Assembly (NCBI GenBank): GCA_020629255.1
Contig: JAHDDR010000003.1
Location: 31,614 to 74,753, forward strand
Source: Saprospiraceae bacterium
GTDB taxonomy: Bacteria > Bacteroidota > Bacteroidia > Chitinophagales > Saprospiraceae
Length of the DNA stretch: 43,140 nucleotides
Direction of reading: 5' to 3'
Part shown: in pieces, positions 1 through 8,854 of the stretch
How the letters are laid out: each line of letters starts with the position of its first letter
Numbering within the stretch: the stretch's first letter is position 1
Made by a program: the position numbers and the translations under genes
Notes under the pieces: generated by a model
Databases searched by the model: none
The model's input: only the letters and a program-made list of their open reading frames with translations
What the model was told of the DNA's origin: nothing

Positions 1-102
1 ACTAAAAAACAAAAATCTTCTGTAAAAGGAGGAATCTTTGATGATGTTGTCAATGGAATTATTATTGACGAACACGGTATAATAATTCAGGAACAAGGAT
101 AG
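1..102 (+). CDS. C-terminal fragment of an unidentified protein
   Basis: Frame 1 is open from the window edge to a TAG at 100-102, giving 33 residues that end in IIIQEQG. The frame is uninterrupted and the next gene starts 70 bp later on the same strand, so this is probably the 3' end of a real gene truncated by the window. The fragment is too short to recognise a family. No terminator hairpin is visible between it and the next gene. Confidence 0.4.
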   Translation, partial: TKKQKSSVKGGIFDDVVNGIIIDEHGIIIQEQG

Positions 103-140
103 TTTGTTTTCATAATTAAGGGCATCAGGAAATCGAAAGA

Positions 141-148
141 TATTTTTG
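141..148 (+). promoter_or_regulatory. Candidate Bacteroidota -7 element TATTTTTG
   Basis: TATTTTTG matches the TAnnTTTG -7 consensus of the Bacteroidota sigma factor and lies 24 bp before the ATG at 173. No TTG is seen at the expected -33 spacing, so only half of the promoter is supported. Confidence 0.4.
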
Positions 149-172
149 GTGTTCTATTTAAACATTTAAACC

Positions 173-2809
173 ATGAAAAAATCAAATCTTATACTATTAT
201 TTATTTTTTTTACGTCTCCATTGTTTTCCAACTATTATTATGGCAAGCATTATTATGAAGAAAAATTTGATGATTGTATTATTCCAGAAAATTGGCATTT
301 GCATAACTTAAATTATTCTTGGAATACCGATGATGCTCTATTAGGCAACGGAAACTGTATGATGTATTTCCAAGAGCCCGCACATCCTAACGGAATAATA
401 ACAGAGTTATATTCCGACCCCTATTATTATTTACAGGATCCCAACGGTCAACCCCCTTTTTATGTATCCTTTGATTATCTACAATTCGAAAACGGAGATC
501 CCTCCCAATTTCTATTTGAAGTATTCGATGGGAACAATTGGATTACCCTTAATGCTTTGCCAATAAGTCATTCTTTGTCCTCTATTTCAGAAGACATTAC
601 TCCGTATATCAATCCTTCTTTACAATTCAGATGGGTATATACTTGTTCCGGTGCAGGTGGCTCTCTAGTCGGAATCAATAATTTTAAAATCATTGATAAT
701 ACAGGACTAATATATGCCGAAGCCAGCTTCAATGAAAACCCACCGAATACTTGTTCTTTTCCTTGGTTATGGCAACAATATGTCCAAACAACTCCCTCAT
801 GGTTTGTTTCTGATAATATTTATGGCCGTACTATTGATGGTTCGTGCTTTGCTTATTTTGATGACAGTCTGGATTCCAACCCTGGCACCAAAAATGCGTT
901 GACTAGCCCAATCTACAGATTAATGGAAGATGAAATATACACGCTTTCCTTAGACTATATGTTCAGAGATAATTATTCTGATTTTTTATCCATAGAAATA
1001 AATAATGGTTCTTTTTGGCAACAAATTTACATATCTCCTCCATGTCCTGGTGGCAATTATGTATGTAATAGACATTTGGATTTGGATATCACACCTTATC
1101 TTTCCGAATATTTCCAAGTCAGATTTGTTTTTGACGACGATAACTACCTAGGAGATTTTGTAGGGATCGACAATTTTAAAATATCTGCATGTGACAATAC
1201 TCTAAGAACAACGATGGTTTGTCCCCAACAACAATACCTTGGAGAATATTTAATGTACGAAGATAATTACTATGAAATAAATTACAATTTTTCAGAACGG
1301 TTATTAATTCGCTTGGACAATTTTGAAGTTCCTTTAAAATTGGAACTTATTGAAGCGCCAACAAATACTTCCCTAGGTGTTTCTTGCTACGGAAGAACTT
1401 TAAATACGATTGAAGTAGATACTACACAAAAAGGTTGTGTTTTTTCATTTGGAAATCCAGATCCTTCTAACTACCAACCTTACTTTGTCCGAGTATCTCT
1501 GGCAGATCCTTTTTGGGGATACTACCCTCTTCCTTATTACCCTTATGATTCTTATGATATCACGTTTGGGAATATAGAACATAGCAGTGTAACGTATGGA
1601 CCTCCCAATACAGTCATTTCAGATACCAGAGGAGATTGGGAAGTCGAAACCGATCCTTTGTATAGCCCACTTGGAGATCGTTTTCATATCAATCATCCCC
1701 ATGAATCCTATCAAGTCACATACAATGGCGTTATCCAACATCACAAAATGGAACTCACCCCATTACATGTACCTGGCATTTTATGTACAAAAATGTTTTT
1801 CCGAAATCTAACCGGCGAATCTGTTTTGAAAAAAGTAACGCTTAAATTAGGAGAAGATCTGATTAACTCATATCCAATTAGTGATCCTACAACCGGTGGT
1901 GCTCTTAGTTATTCACCCGGTATCTGGAACGCTAGACAAGTCACACAAGATAGTATCGTTTGGGAATTTAATCATTCCAATAGCTTTAGAGGTGATGGCA
2001 TTCCCATGACTGATGGCTTAGAATATGAATTCTGCATTAACGTAACTCCTATTTCTAACCACCCAACGACCACCACAGTAGAATTCGATTTTATTTCTGA
2101 TGGATATGCTTATTTGGAATGTAATGAAGATGGTGAAGTCACTTATGATATTACTGGGTGTCTCCCTATTTCCAGATCGGATTCCTGTAGAACCTATGGT
2201 GAAAGTGGACTTGGAGTTGGTGGTGATGAATGTCCACAACCCATGCTACTACCAGAAGAACATGAAATAGATTATTTCGATCCCGCACTCCCTGTAGAAC
2301 TCCTTTCTTTCTCTGTTAAGAAACAATCAAAAATAGTAGCTTTGATATGGGCTACTGCCAGTGAAAAAAACAATTCCCATTTCGAAATTGAAAAAAGTAA
2401 TGATGGTAAAAATTGGGAACAAATTGGTCGGGTAAAAGGAGAAGGTAATTCTTTGGAAATTGTCCGTTATGACTTTTTGGATGCCCAACCTTTTTCAGGA
2501 ATAAATTATTACCGATTAAAACAAGTCGATTTTGATGGTTCTTTCGAATATTCGAAAATTAAAACTATTATTTTTGATGACAATGGTATTTCTTTCTATC
2601 CCAATCCAGCAAAAGATATCATTTATTTTGATGGTATGAATCAAGAACCTTATATATTAGAAATTTCAAATGTTCAAGGAAAGATTATTTTCCAAGGAAG
2701 CATCCAAAACAATGGATTAGATATTTCTGAATTAAATACGGGAGTTTACCTACTCCAAGTATATAACAAAGAGGGTCTCATCCAAACATTTAAATTAATT
2801 AAGGAATAA
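173..2809 (+). CDS. Secreted protein with two jelly-roll domains and a T9SS type A sorting domain
   Basis: 878 aa. An N-terminal signal peptide (MKKSNLILLFIFF...) is followed by two related blocks at about residues 25-175 and 180-338. Each has an aromatic-rich beta pattern and ends in VGI(N/D)NFKI, the layout of choice-of-anchor J / cleaved-adhesin jelly-roll domains. The middle (about 340-700) is Cys- and Tyr-rich and unassigned. From about residue 703 the PVELLSFSV start, the W.T.SE.NN..FEIE.S.DG..W pattern and NYYRLKQVD.DG form the beta-sandwich that usually precedes a sorting domain. The last 80 residues (FYPNPAKD, then LDISELNTGVYLLQV) are a type A C-terminal domain. Such cargo crosses the outer membrane by the type IX system and is retained on the surface or released. 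No catalytic motif is seen, so the role is probably adhesive; this is inference. Confidence 0.85.
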   Translation: MKKSNLILLFIFFTSPLFSNYYYGKHYYEEKFDDCIIPENWHLHNLNYSWNTDDALLGNGNCMMYFQEPAHPNGIITELYSDPYYYLQDPNGQPPFYVSFDYLQFENGDPSQFLFEVFDGNNWITLNALPISHSLSSISEDITPYINPSLQFRWVYTCSGAGGSLVGINNFKIIDNTGLIYAEASFNENPPNTCSFPWLWQQYVQTTPSWFVSDNIYGRTIDGSCFAYFDDSLDSNPGTKNALTSPIYRLMEDEIYTLSLDYMFRDNYSDFLSIEINNGSFWQQIYISPPCPGGNYVCNRHLDLDITPYLSEYFQVRFVFDDDNYLGDFVGIDNFKISACDNTLRTTMVCPQQQYLGEYLMYEDNYYEINYNFSERLLIRLDNFEVPLKLELIEAPTNTSLGVSCYGRTLNTIEVDTTQKGCVFSFGNPDPSNYQPYFVRVSLADPFWGYYPLPYYPYDSYDITFGNIEHSSVTYGPPNTVISDTRGDWEVETDPLYSPLGDRFHINHPHESYQVTYNGVIQHHKMELTPLHVPGILCTKMFFRNLTGESVLKKVTLKLGEDLINSYPISDPTTGGALSYSPGIWNARQVTQDSIVWEFNHSNSFRGDGIPMTDGLEYEFCINVTPISNHPTTTTVEFDFISDGYAYLECNEDGEVTYDITGCLPISRSDSCRTYGESGLGVGGDECPQPMLLPEEHEIDYFDPALPVELLSFSVKKQSKIVALIWATASEKNNSHFEIEKSNDGKNWEQIGRVKGEGNSLEIVRYDFLDAQPFSGINYYRLKQVDFDGSFEYSKIKTIIFDDNGISFYPNPAKDIIYFDGMNQEPYILEISNVQGKIIFQGSIQNNGLDISELNTGVYLLQVYNKEGLIQTFKLIKE

Positions 2810-2834
2810 AATTCCTAATCCTTTCTTAAAAAAA

Positions 2835-2859
2835 GAGCCACATCGAAACGATGTGGCTC
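2835..2859. terminator. Bidirectional intrinsic terminator
   Basis: An 11-bp perfect stem (2835-2845 with 2849-2859) has a 3-nt loop. A-rich sequence lies before it and a T-run after it, so it can end transcription from both convergent genes. The T-run overlaps the stop codon of the minus-strand gene. Confidence 0.9.
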
Positions 2860-2864
2860 TTTTT

Positions 2865-3605
2865 TTATTTCCCGATGGATATCTTTTCTAACATACCATA
2901 CAATTCCTTTTGCTGTTCTTCATTAGCATACGAAAGAATAAAGCTCAATGCAAAATCTCCACTAATTGTGGTTACATAATCTTGCTTTATTAATTTACCC
3001 AAATAATGCAATTCCGTTTTCATAATATGAAAGTCAGAACCACTAATTTTTTTCTTGTAGAATTCTTCTTCGATTTTATAATTCAACTTTGAGTTTTCCA
3101 AATGCATTTTAGAATGATATAAATAATCACTTCCTTTTTCAATTCCGGGGGCTGATTCGATATTCTCTGCCAAAGCCATAAAAGAAGGATTATAATCTAC
3201 CGGCGCACCCACTTTATGTTCAAAGAGAGTAAATAAATATGCCGTTTTTATTTCAGATAATTTCACTAACCTCCTCATATAATGATCATCTTCGTCGAAT
3301 AATATTTCAGTACCATTATCTACTAGTTGTTGGGTCTGTTCTTGTGTTTGAACAATCCATTCGGAATAATACGGAATTTTAAGTTTGAAAAAATCATTAT
3401 AATAAATATTTTTTTCTTCATCCAAATTACCCAAGTCGAAATATTCATCATAAGAATAATTGGTTTCTTCCTCTACAATTATTTCGGATTCTACTAGGAT
3501 TATTTCTTTTTCCTTTTCAGGAGCAGTAGGTGCAACAATCTGCTTGTTCTGAGAACCGCAACTTCCTAAAAAAATAATCATTAAAAAATAAAATAACTTT
3601 TTCAT
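2865..3605 (-). CDS. Predicted lipoprotein of unknown function
   Basis: 246 aa from the ATG at 3605. An in-frame ATG three codons upstream (3614) is also possible, but the 3605 start gives a clean signal peptide, MKKLFYFLMIIF followed by the lipobox LGSC. After the lipid Cys there is a low-complexity acidic linker rich in Glu, Val and Thr (about residues 20-50). A globular domain follows, with the pattern YYNDFFKLKIPYYSEW near its start. That pattern resembles the photosystem II PsbP-like or DUF-type domains in which the protein describes a stress response fit, but I cannot assign a family. It is the last gene of a minus-strand operon, 1-10 bp after the amidohydrolase stop. It is probably anchored in a membrane facing the periplasm. 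Confidence 0.75.
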   Translation of the reverse strand: MKKLFYFLMIIFLGSCGSQNKQIVAPTAPEKEKEIILVESEIIVEEETNYSYDEYFDLGNLDEEKNIYYNDFFKLKIPYYSEWIVQTQEQTQQLVDNGTEILFDEDDHYMRRLVKLSEIKTAYLFTLFEHKVGAPVDYNPSFMALAENIESAPGIEKGSDYLYHSKMHLENSKLNYKIEEEFYKKKISGSDFHIMKTELHYLGKLIKQDYVTTISGDFALSFILSYANEEQQKELYGMLEKISIGK

Positions 3606-3615
3606 TTGAATCATT

Positions 3616-4656
3616 TTAAGTAAAATTAATATTTGGTTTCCCCAACCATCTCAAGACATTATCATGCCACATTTTATTTTTATCTCCTTCATTTATAAAT
3701 CCCATTTTTACGGCATCATCGATCACTTTTCCGGGGTAGCACTCTCCTACCCCTTCCATTTCTCCTAAGGGATAGGGATCATCTAAACCGGCAACGATTT
3801 GATCCACTCCTTGCCGTTCCACCAATAAACGAAAAGAATATACATCATGTACCAATGTATCAAAAAATATATCTGCCCGATGATGATTTTCTTCCGGGTG
3901 GATCATGCCTTCAAATAAATCCGGGCGACCTTCATATCCTTGTTTACGTCGACCCAAGCCCATTTGACCAAATTGGTTGCCATGAGCAAAACAAACCCGG
4001 GTGTCAGGATATTTTTCAGGAAGATTCCGCAAGGTATACATGTGGAAATGATCGGCTGTCTGGGCACACATCCAAACCAGATGGAACCTCCAATTCCGAT
4101 CTTCCAAAAGAATCATTTTGGGCGCATCGTAAGGATGGATTTCTATCGCCAAATTATAATGATCCGCTAATTCCCAAATGGGATCAACATCTTCATGAGC
4201 CGTACTTTTCCATTTACTATTTTCGTCTAAAAAATGAGTGGGAAGACACAATAATTTTAAATTTAAATCTTCGACACACCGCTCAATTTCTTTTAATGCA
4301 TCATCAATATATCTTGCTTGTACTACAAAACCACAAGTAAATTTATCTCGATAATTATGTTGGGTTTCGGCATTAAAATCATTTTGAAAACGTATCATGT
4401 CCTGAGCTAAATCACGCCTAACGCCATTTGCATACAATTGGGATAAATTCAAGACGACTTCATGATCGATTTTATTTTTATCCATCCACTCCAGCTTTTC
4501 TTCTAGAAAAAAACTAGCATCGGTGATGGGTCGTTTCCATTCACCTTGCCGCATGAATTTTCGATCATCATCAACCCAAAATAATTTTTTCTCTTTCATG
4601 AAATTCGGCACCTGTTCCGGATAAGGCAACAAATGTCCATGAGCATTGATTTTCAT
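3616..4656 (-). CDS. ACMSD-family metal-dependent amidohydrolase/decarboxylase
   Basis: 346 aa with no signal peptide, so cytoplasmic. The family is a TIM barrel that decarboxylates or hydrolyses ring-cleavage products. In ACMSD the substrate is 2-amino-3-carboxymuconate semialdehyde of the kynurenine branch. The metal-site residues can be placed: H6-G-H8 at the N terminus, H174 in EIHPYDAP, H225 in CFAHG and D292 in GLDDPYPLGE. The spacing and the stretches FAHG...GR...RPDL and DPYPLGE are those of ACMSD itself rather than more distant amidohydrolase_2 members. No other kynurenine-pathway gene is in the window, so the substrate is uncertain; related decarboxylases act on resorcylates and similar compounds. 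It lies 18 bp after a LEA14-like lipoprotein gene and just before another lipoprotein gene, which gives no pathway clue. Confidence 0.75.
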   Translation of the reverse strand: MKINAHGHLLPYPEQVPNFMKEKKLFWVDDDRKFMRQGEWKRPITDASFFLEEKLEWMDKNKIDHEVVLNLSQLYANGVRRDLAQDMIRFQNDFNAETQHNYRDKFTCGFVVQARYIDDALKEIERCVEDLNLKLLCLPTHFLDENSKWKSTAHEDVDPIWELADHYNLAIEIHPYDAPKMILLEDRNWRFHLVWMCAQTADHFHMYTLRNLPEKYPDTRVCFAHGNQFGQMGLGRRKQGYEGRPDLFEGMIHPEENHHRADIFFDTLVHDVYSFRLLVERQGVDQIVAGLDDPYPLGEMEGVGECYPGKVIDDAVKMGFINEGDKNKMWHDNVLRWLGKPNINFT

Positions 4657-4674
4657 CCTAAATAAATTTGAGGT

Positions 4675-5130
4675 TTATAATTTTACTTTCGTGGGTTCTT
4701 CATAATCGAACGGAACAGTAAATGTTTTTCCAAAAACTTTTACTTTAACGGTCCCTACCATTTTTACATCTACTTCGCCCTTTCCCAAAATGCTTTTGGC
4801 CAAGGAACCAGCATTTCCAATAATTCGCTGTAAAGAAATAGAGGTTTCCAACGGAACAGAAAAATCGGATTTCTTTTTCACTTTGGCTTCTTTAACCTGA
4901 GCCAACTCCGCCATTTTTGTTCCATTGATCATCACATCACATTCGAGGTAGGTTACTTTCGCTCCTACTCTTCTAGGATTGTTCAAAACAGCATCGGCAT
5001 TTACTTTCACAATTCCCTTCGCATTAATGGATTTCATTTTCACGTTGGAAATTTTCTTGAATGTTATTTCTTTAGACCCGCCACAAGACATTAAAGAAAA
5101 TATCAGAATAAAAAAGATTAAATTTTTCAT
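4675..5130 (-). CDS. LEA14-like (LEA type 2) lipoprotein
   Basis: 151 aa. The signal peptide ends in the lipobox LMSC, so this is a lipoprotein. The mature part has the features of a single LEA_2/WHy domain. There is a beta-sandwich with NADAVLNNPRRVGAKV near its start (the usual N.PN/NP motif), then a MINGTKMAEL strand, a VPLETSISL segment and a closing VFGKTFTVPFDYEE. The LEA type 2 fold occurs in many Bacteroidota lipoproteins; its role is usually structural or stress-related, with no known enzymatic activity. It is the first gene of a three-gene minus-strand operon and is separated from the upstream RlpA gene by a terminator. Confidence 0.75.
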   Translation of the reverse strand: MKNLIFFILIFSLMSCGGSKEITFKKISNVKMKSINAKGIVKVNADAVLNNPRRVGAKVTYLECDVMINGTKMAELAQVKEAKVKKKSDFSVPLETSISLQRIIGNAGSLAKSILGKGEVDVKMVGTVKVKVFGKTFTVPFDYEEPTKVKL

Positions 5131-5144
5131 ACCTTATAATTAAA

Positions 5145-5185
5145 AAACAGACCCAAATTCCAAAATTAGGAATTTGAGTCTGTTT
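5145..5185 (-). terminator. Intrinsic terminator after the RlpA-like gene
   Basis: Arms 5145-5161 and 5169-5185 pair over 17 positions with one mismatch, around a 7-nt loop. Read on the minus strand the stem is followed by TTTTTT, the correct orientation to end the RlpA-like transcript before the next operon. Confidence 0.85.
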
Positions 5186-5211
5186 CAAAAATAATTCTAT
5201 CGAATAAATAA

Positions 5212-6396
5212 TTATTTAATGCTACTCAAGTCGACTACAAAACCATCAAGTTTTTTCTTTTTCAGATTTGCCTTGTAGCTCTCAGCAGTCTTTCTCTCAG
5301 GAAAAGGTCCTAATAATAATTTATATTGAGGTTGGCCATCCGCCCCTTTTACTACATTTATCAAAATATTCTTAAACCATTTTTTCTTGAGCTTTTCTAC
5401 TTCTTGGATAACATTATCCGAGTCAGATAAATTCATCACCTGTACCGCATACCCTTCTTTTTGGGGTCTTACTGCTTTGATTTGATAGACCTCTTGTCCG
5501 GCCACCGGTTGGACAGCTGTTACAAATCCTTTCACTCCTTTCTTCGCCGCATTTTTACTATAACTCACGGCCGATGCTCTTTCTTCAAATGGTCCGATAA
5601 TGATTTTATAGGTCGTTTTATTCCCTTCTTTCGAGCGAGTCAACATGATTCGGCTAAACCAGTTTTCTTGTAATCGGGATGTTTCTTTCAATACATTATG
5701 AAGTTGATTGAATGTTCCTACTTGCACACCGTAGCCCATTGCATTCGGTGTGAAGGTAGAAGCCTTATATAAATCATAAACTTTATAGCCTTTGTTTTTA
5801 AGGGTGGTTAATTCTTCTGGCGACAATTCATCTCCTTCCTTTTTGGGATCTTCTTTTTTTGTTTCTGATGCTTCCTCTTTTGCTTCTTCCTTTTCGGGAG
5901 CATCTCCTTCGGAAATTCGCTCACCTACTTCGTCATAACTTTTAGGTGTTTCTGTTGATGATGAACCCTCTGAAGTATCATCTGTAACGGCTAAGGATTC
6001 TTGCGGCACAGTCGTTTCTTTGATTTCAGAATTTTCTAAGTAAGAGCCTTCTTTCACCACTTCTAATTTCACATTCGCCTTGTCGTTTTTAAACCGAAGC
6101 ACTTCTGATGCAGCTCCCGAAACTTCTATTACATACCCTTTGATGAAGGGTCCTCTATCGTTTATTTTCACCATCACCGTGCGATTGTTGTCCATGTTGG
6201 TCACTTTTACAATCGAGCCGAAGGGCAAAGTTTTATGTGCCGCCGTGTGTCTGGATTTATCATAGGTATCGCCCGAGGCTGTTTTGCTTCCTTGGTATTC
6301 GTCGGAGATAACGGTACCGAAACCATATTCTGTTTTATTCGCCAACAAGGAAATACTAGACAGGGTGAAAAGGATGAATAGTATTGTGGTTCTCAT
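5212..6396 (-). CDS. RlpA-like lytic transglycosylase domain with two SPOR domains
   Basis: 394 aa, with a Sec signal peptide (MRTTILFILFTLSSISLLA). Residues about 24-115 are the double-psi beta-barrel of RlpA: YQGSKTASGDTYD, then AAHKTLPFGS and VKINDRGPF. These supply the conserved His and Asp expected for peptidoglycan cleavage. An acidic, Glu/Ser/Thr-rich linker spans about 120-200. Two SPOR domains follow, about 217-298 (GYGVQVGTF...YKIIIGPF) and 313-390 (GYAVQVMNL...YKLLLGPF). SPOR domains bind denuded glycan at division sites, so the protein probably acts on septal peptidoglycan in the periplasm. A duplicated SPOR tail is larger than in the well-studied RlpA. It has no lipobox, so it is likely soluble or only loosely bound. 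Confidence 0.88.
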   Translation of the reverse strand: MRTTILFILFTLSSISLLANKTEYGFGTVISDEYQGSKTASGDTYDKSRHTAAHKTLPFGSIVKVTNMDNNRTVMVKINDRGPFIKGYVIEVSGAASEVLRFKNDKANVKLEVVKEGSYLENSEIKETTVPQESLAVTDDTSEGSSSTETPKSYDEVGERISEGDAPEKEEAKEEASETKKEDPKKEGDELSPEELTTLKNKGYKVYDLYKASTFTPNAMGYGVQVGTFNQLHNVLKETSRLQENWFSRIMLTRSKEGNKTTYKIIIGPFEERASAVSYSKNAAKKGVKGFVTAVQPVAGQEVYQIKAVRPQKEGYAVQVMNLSDSDNVIQEVEKLKKKWFKNILINVVKGADGQPQYKLLLGPFPERKTAESYKANLKKKKLDGFVVDLSSIK

Positions 6397-6584
6397 AATA
6401 TGTAAATTTTCATTCGATGAATTACTTTGTAATAGGACAAATCAAATCATTTTTACCTTGGTCATTTAATTTGCCCTAATACTCAACCTCAAAAGTAGGT
6501 CAAAATTCAATATATCAACGAAAAAAGTATATAGAACGTTATGAATCTGTGCCTAAACTGTTACTTTTTAACCCTTTGTTCAGA

Positions 6585-7892
6585 TTATTTATATCTAACG
6601 GCTTCTACAGGTGTAATGAAACGCACCAATAAGGAAGGGATAATCAGAATGAGTATTGTGATGGCCAGGGTTCCAACATTCAACAATAGGATCGTCCAAA
6701 AACTCATATCTATGGGAGCAACGGCAACGTAATAATCTTCTTCGGACAAACGGATGACTTCCCCGTATTTTTGGATTAAACAAAGTCCGATGCCGACCAC
6801 ATTTCCTATCAAAAGACCTATGGCTGCGATGTATGCTCCATAGTACAGGAATATTTTTTGGATGGTCCAGTTGGTGGCGCCGAAAGATTTGAGAATGCCT
6901 ATCATGTTGGTTCTTTCCAAAATCAAAACGAGTAAAGCGGTTGCCATCGTAATCAATCCGACTAGAATCATCAGTACTAAAATGACAACTTCATTTACAT
7001 CCTGCAATTCCAACCATCCAAAAATGTTGGGTTCTATTTGTTTGATGGTTTGGGAAAACAAATTCATGGGTAATTGATCATACACGGCTTCGCCAATGGG
7101 TTCCAAATCTTTGATATCATCAATAAAAATTTCAAAACCAGAAACTTGGTCAGGCTCCCATTTATTAATTTCCTGCAAAACCCGAATATCGACCAAGGCA
7201 TATTTGGAATCGTACTCTTCCAAACCGGTTTTATAGATGCCTTTCACTTCAAACCGTTTCCGAATCTGATTTTCTTTTTTCACGAAATAAATCAGGAATT
7301 TATCGCCTAATTTTAATTTTAAACGATCGGCCGTTTGTCGGGAAATCAAAATGTCACGACTCGAAGTGGTGTCATCTAAATGAATGTGTTGGCTCCCTTC
7401 CTCCATAAATTTTTCGAGGTAGGACCAATTATAATCTTTGCCTATCCCCTTTAGTACAATCCCCTCGATTTCCTCCTTGGTTTTGATGACCCCTATTTTC
7501 TGTACAAAAGTTTGGATGTGATTGATTCCGCCCCGTGTTTTTTTCTCTTGGATCCATTCTTCATCTGTATAACCCAAAAAACTAAAAGGCTTCGGATATG
7601 TAAATGATTTTACAGTGTCTAAATGAGGGTAAAAATCTTGGTTCGTTGAAATGGGAGAGGTTTCGTAGGCATTGGAACTTACATTTTCGAAATCCATAAT
7701 ATGGATGTGTCCCCAGAAGCCGAAAATCTTATTTGAGATTTCTTTTTTAAAGCCCGAAATCAAAGACGTAGATACAATCATGACTGTCATGCCCAAAGCC
7801 ACCGCTATTATACTAATGCGTATAATCAGTTTGGAAAGAGACAAGGATGAATTAGTAATGACCTTGTTGGCTATGAAAAATGGTAGGTTCAC
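6585..7892 (-). CDS. FtsX-like ABC transporter permease, LolC/LolE type
   Basis: 435 aa from a GTG at 7892. There is no ATG near the 5' end. The GTG gives MNLPFFIANKV, matching the usual start of this family in Bacteroidota, while a TTG at 7901 would add three residues. The architecture is one membrane helix (about 20-50), a large periplasmic MacB-type domain, and three C-terminal helices (about 300-430) in an FtsX domain. A typical coupling segment (ILERTNMIGILKSFGATNWTI) precedes the second helix. The family releases lipoproteins from the inner membrane together with an ATPase. No LolD ATPase gene is adjacent, so it must be supplied elsewhere. Given the many lipoproteins in the window the role is plausible, though similar permeases serve other exports. 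Confidence 0.85.
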   Translation of the reverse strand: MNLPFFIANKVITNSSLSLSKLIIRISIIAVALGMTVMIVSTSLISGFKKEISNKIFGFWGHIHIMDFENVSSNAYETSPISTNQDFYPHLDTVKSFTYPKPFSFLGYTDEEWIQEKKTRGGINHIQTFVQKIGVIKTKEEIEGIVLKGIGKDYNWSYLEKFMEEGSQHIHLDDTTSSRDILISRQTADRLKLKLGDKFLIYFVKKENQIRKRFEVKGIYKTGLEEYDSKYALVDIRVLQEINKWEPDQVSGFEIFIDDIKDLEPIGEAVYDQLPMNLFSQTIKQIEPNIFGWLELQDVNEVVILVLMILVGLITMATALLVLILERTNMIGILKSFGATNWTIQKIFLYYGAYIAAIGLLIGNVVGIGLCLIQKYGEVIRLSEEDYYVAVAPIDMSFWTILLLNVGTLAITILILIIPSLLVRFITPVEAVRYK

Positions 7893-8032
7893 AAGCTGCA
7901 ATTTATGAATTTACACGAATTGGAACGATAATTGGCATTAGAATTATTATTAATATCATGTTCTTTATAGGAAACATCCTTTAAGAACCTTGCGTTATAA
8001 CATTTGAATCAACTAAACGTTTGCATACACAC

Positions 8033-8848
8033 ATGAGATATTTATTTATCATATCCTTGTTTTTGATGAATTCCTTCTGGTTGAAGAGCCAGTCAGAAGA
8101 AGAATATAATGGTTATCGAATTTATTTAAGTGACCCGAAGGTAATCAGTTCTAAGAAAAAAGCATTCAAAATCAAATTTCGATTAACGAATACTGGGAGT
8201 AAAAGCCTAGAGAAGGGAAATAAAAGTGAATATGAGAACCAACTCATCGTTAAACTCGATGAGGAATTGCAAAATACAAGTGTTGCCCAATATACCGATT
8301 TGATTCGTCAGCAGTTGGAAGATGGGAAATACCAACTAAATTCAGGACAATCCGAACTCACCGAACTCAAAATTAAAATACCCAAAGAGCGAAGAGGGCA
8401 AGAAGTATTTACAGTGAACACTAAGGGAGGCTCTAGTATGGGTTTCAATCGGAAGCTTTGCCCGGATTTGGTTTTGGATAGTCTAGGTCTAGTGAAGAAG
8501 GATAAAAAGTATGTTTACATCGAATTCAAGGTAAAAAATATAGGAAAAGGAGCCATCAATATTATAGGAGATAAAAAAGAAGAAGCCGATAATATTCTAA
8601 TGGGAGCCTACTTTTCAGGTTCACCCCGGTTTTCTAGGGGAGCCATACCCGCGGATCACATGTATTTGACCGGTTTAGAAGAGACAAAAGGCATTCTCTT
8701 TCCGGGGCAAGTTATTGAAGGAAAAATGAAAATCAGTCGAAAGAAACAGACTAAATATAATAAGGTCCTTATCATTTATGTCGATTCCAACCAAATTGTG
8801 ATAGAGTGCAATGAAACGAACAATCGAGACCATTTACTCGTGAAATAA
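8033..8848 (+). CDS. Secreted CARDB-like protein
   Basis: 271 aa from the ATG at 8033. A TTG at 8021 is in frame but would put four polar residues in front of a good signal peptide (MRYLFIISLFLMNSFW...). The C-terminal half (about 150-271) has the layout of a CARDB domain, an Ig-like fold found in bacterial cell-surface and adhesion proteins: the strand YVYIEFKVKNIGKGAI, then FPGQ and the terminal IVIECNETNNRD. The N-terminal half has a similar strand (KIKFRLTNTGSKSLEKG) and may be a second, degenerate copy. No sorting domain is present, so it is probably periplasmic. Only 6 bp separate it from the convergent GMC oxidoreductase gene, and no terminator is visible. Confidence 0.65.
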   Translation: MRYLFIISLFLMNSFWLKSQSEEEYNGYRIYLSDPKVISSKKKAFKIKFRLTNTGSKSLEKGNKSEYENQLIVKLDEELQNTSVAQYTDLIRQQLEDGKYQLNSGQSELTELKIKIPKERRGQEVFTVNTKGGSSMGFNRKLCPDLVLDSLGLVKKDKKYVYIEFKVKNIGKGAINIIGDKKEEADNILMGAYFSGSPRFSRGAIPADHMYLTGLEETKGILFPGQVIEGKMKISRKKQTKYNKVLIIYVDSNQIVIECNETNNRDHLLVK

Positions 8849-8854
8849 AGTCTA

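Noticed and set aside
3855-4340. 161-codon open frame opposite the ACMSD-like gene
   Set aside because: The minus strand encodes conserved metal-site motifs across the same bases. The plus frame has no start context or domain.
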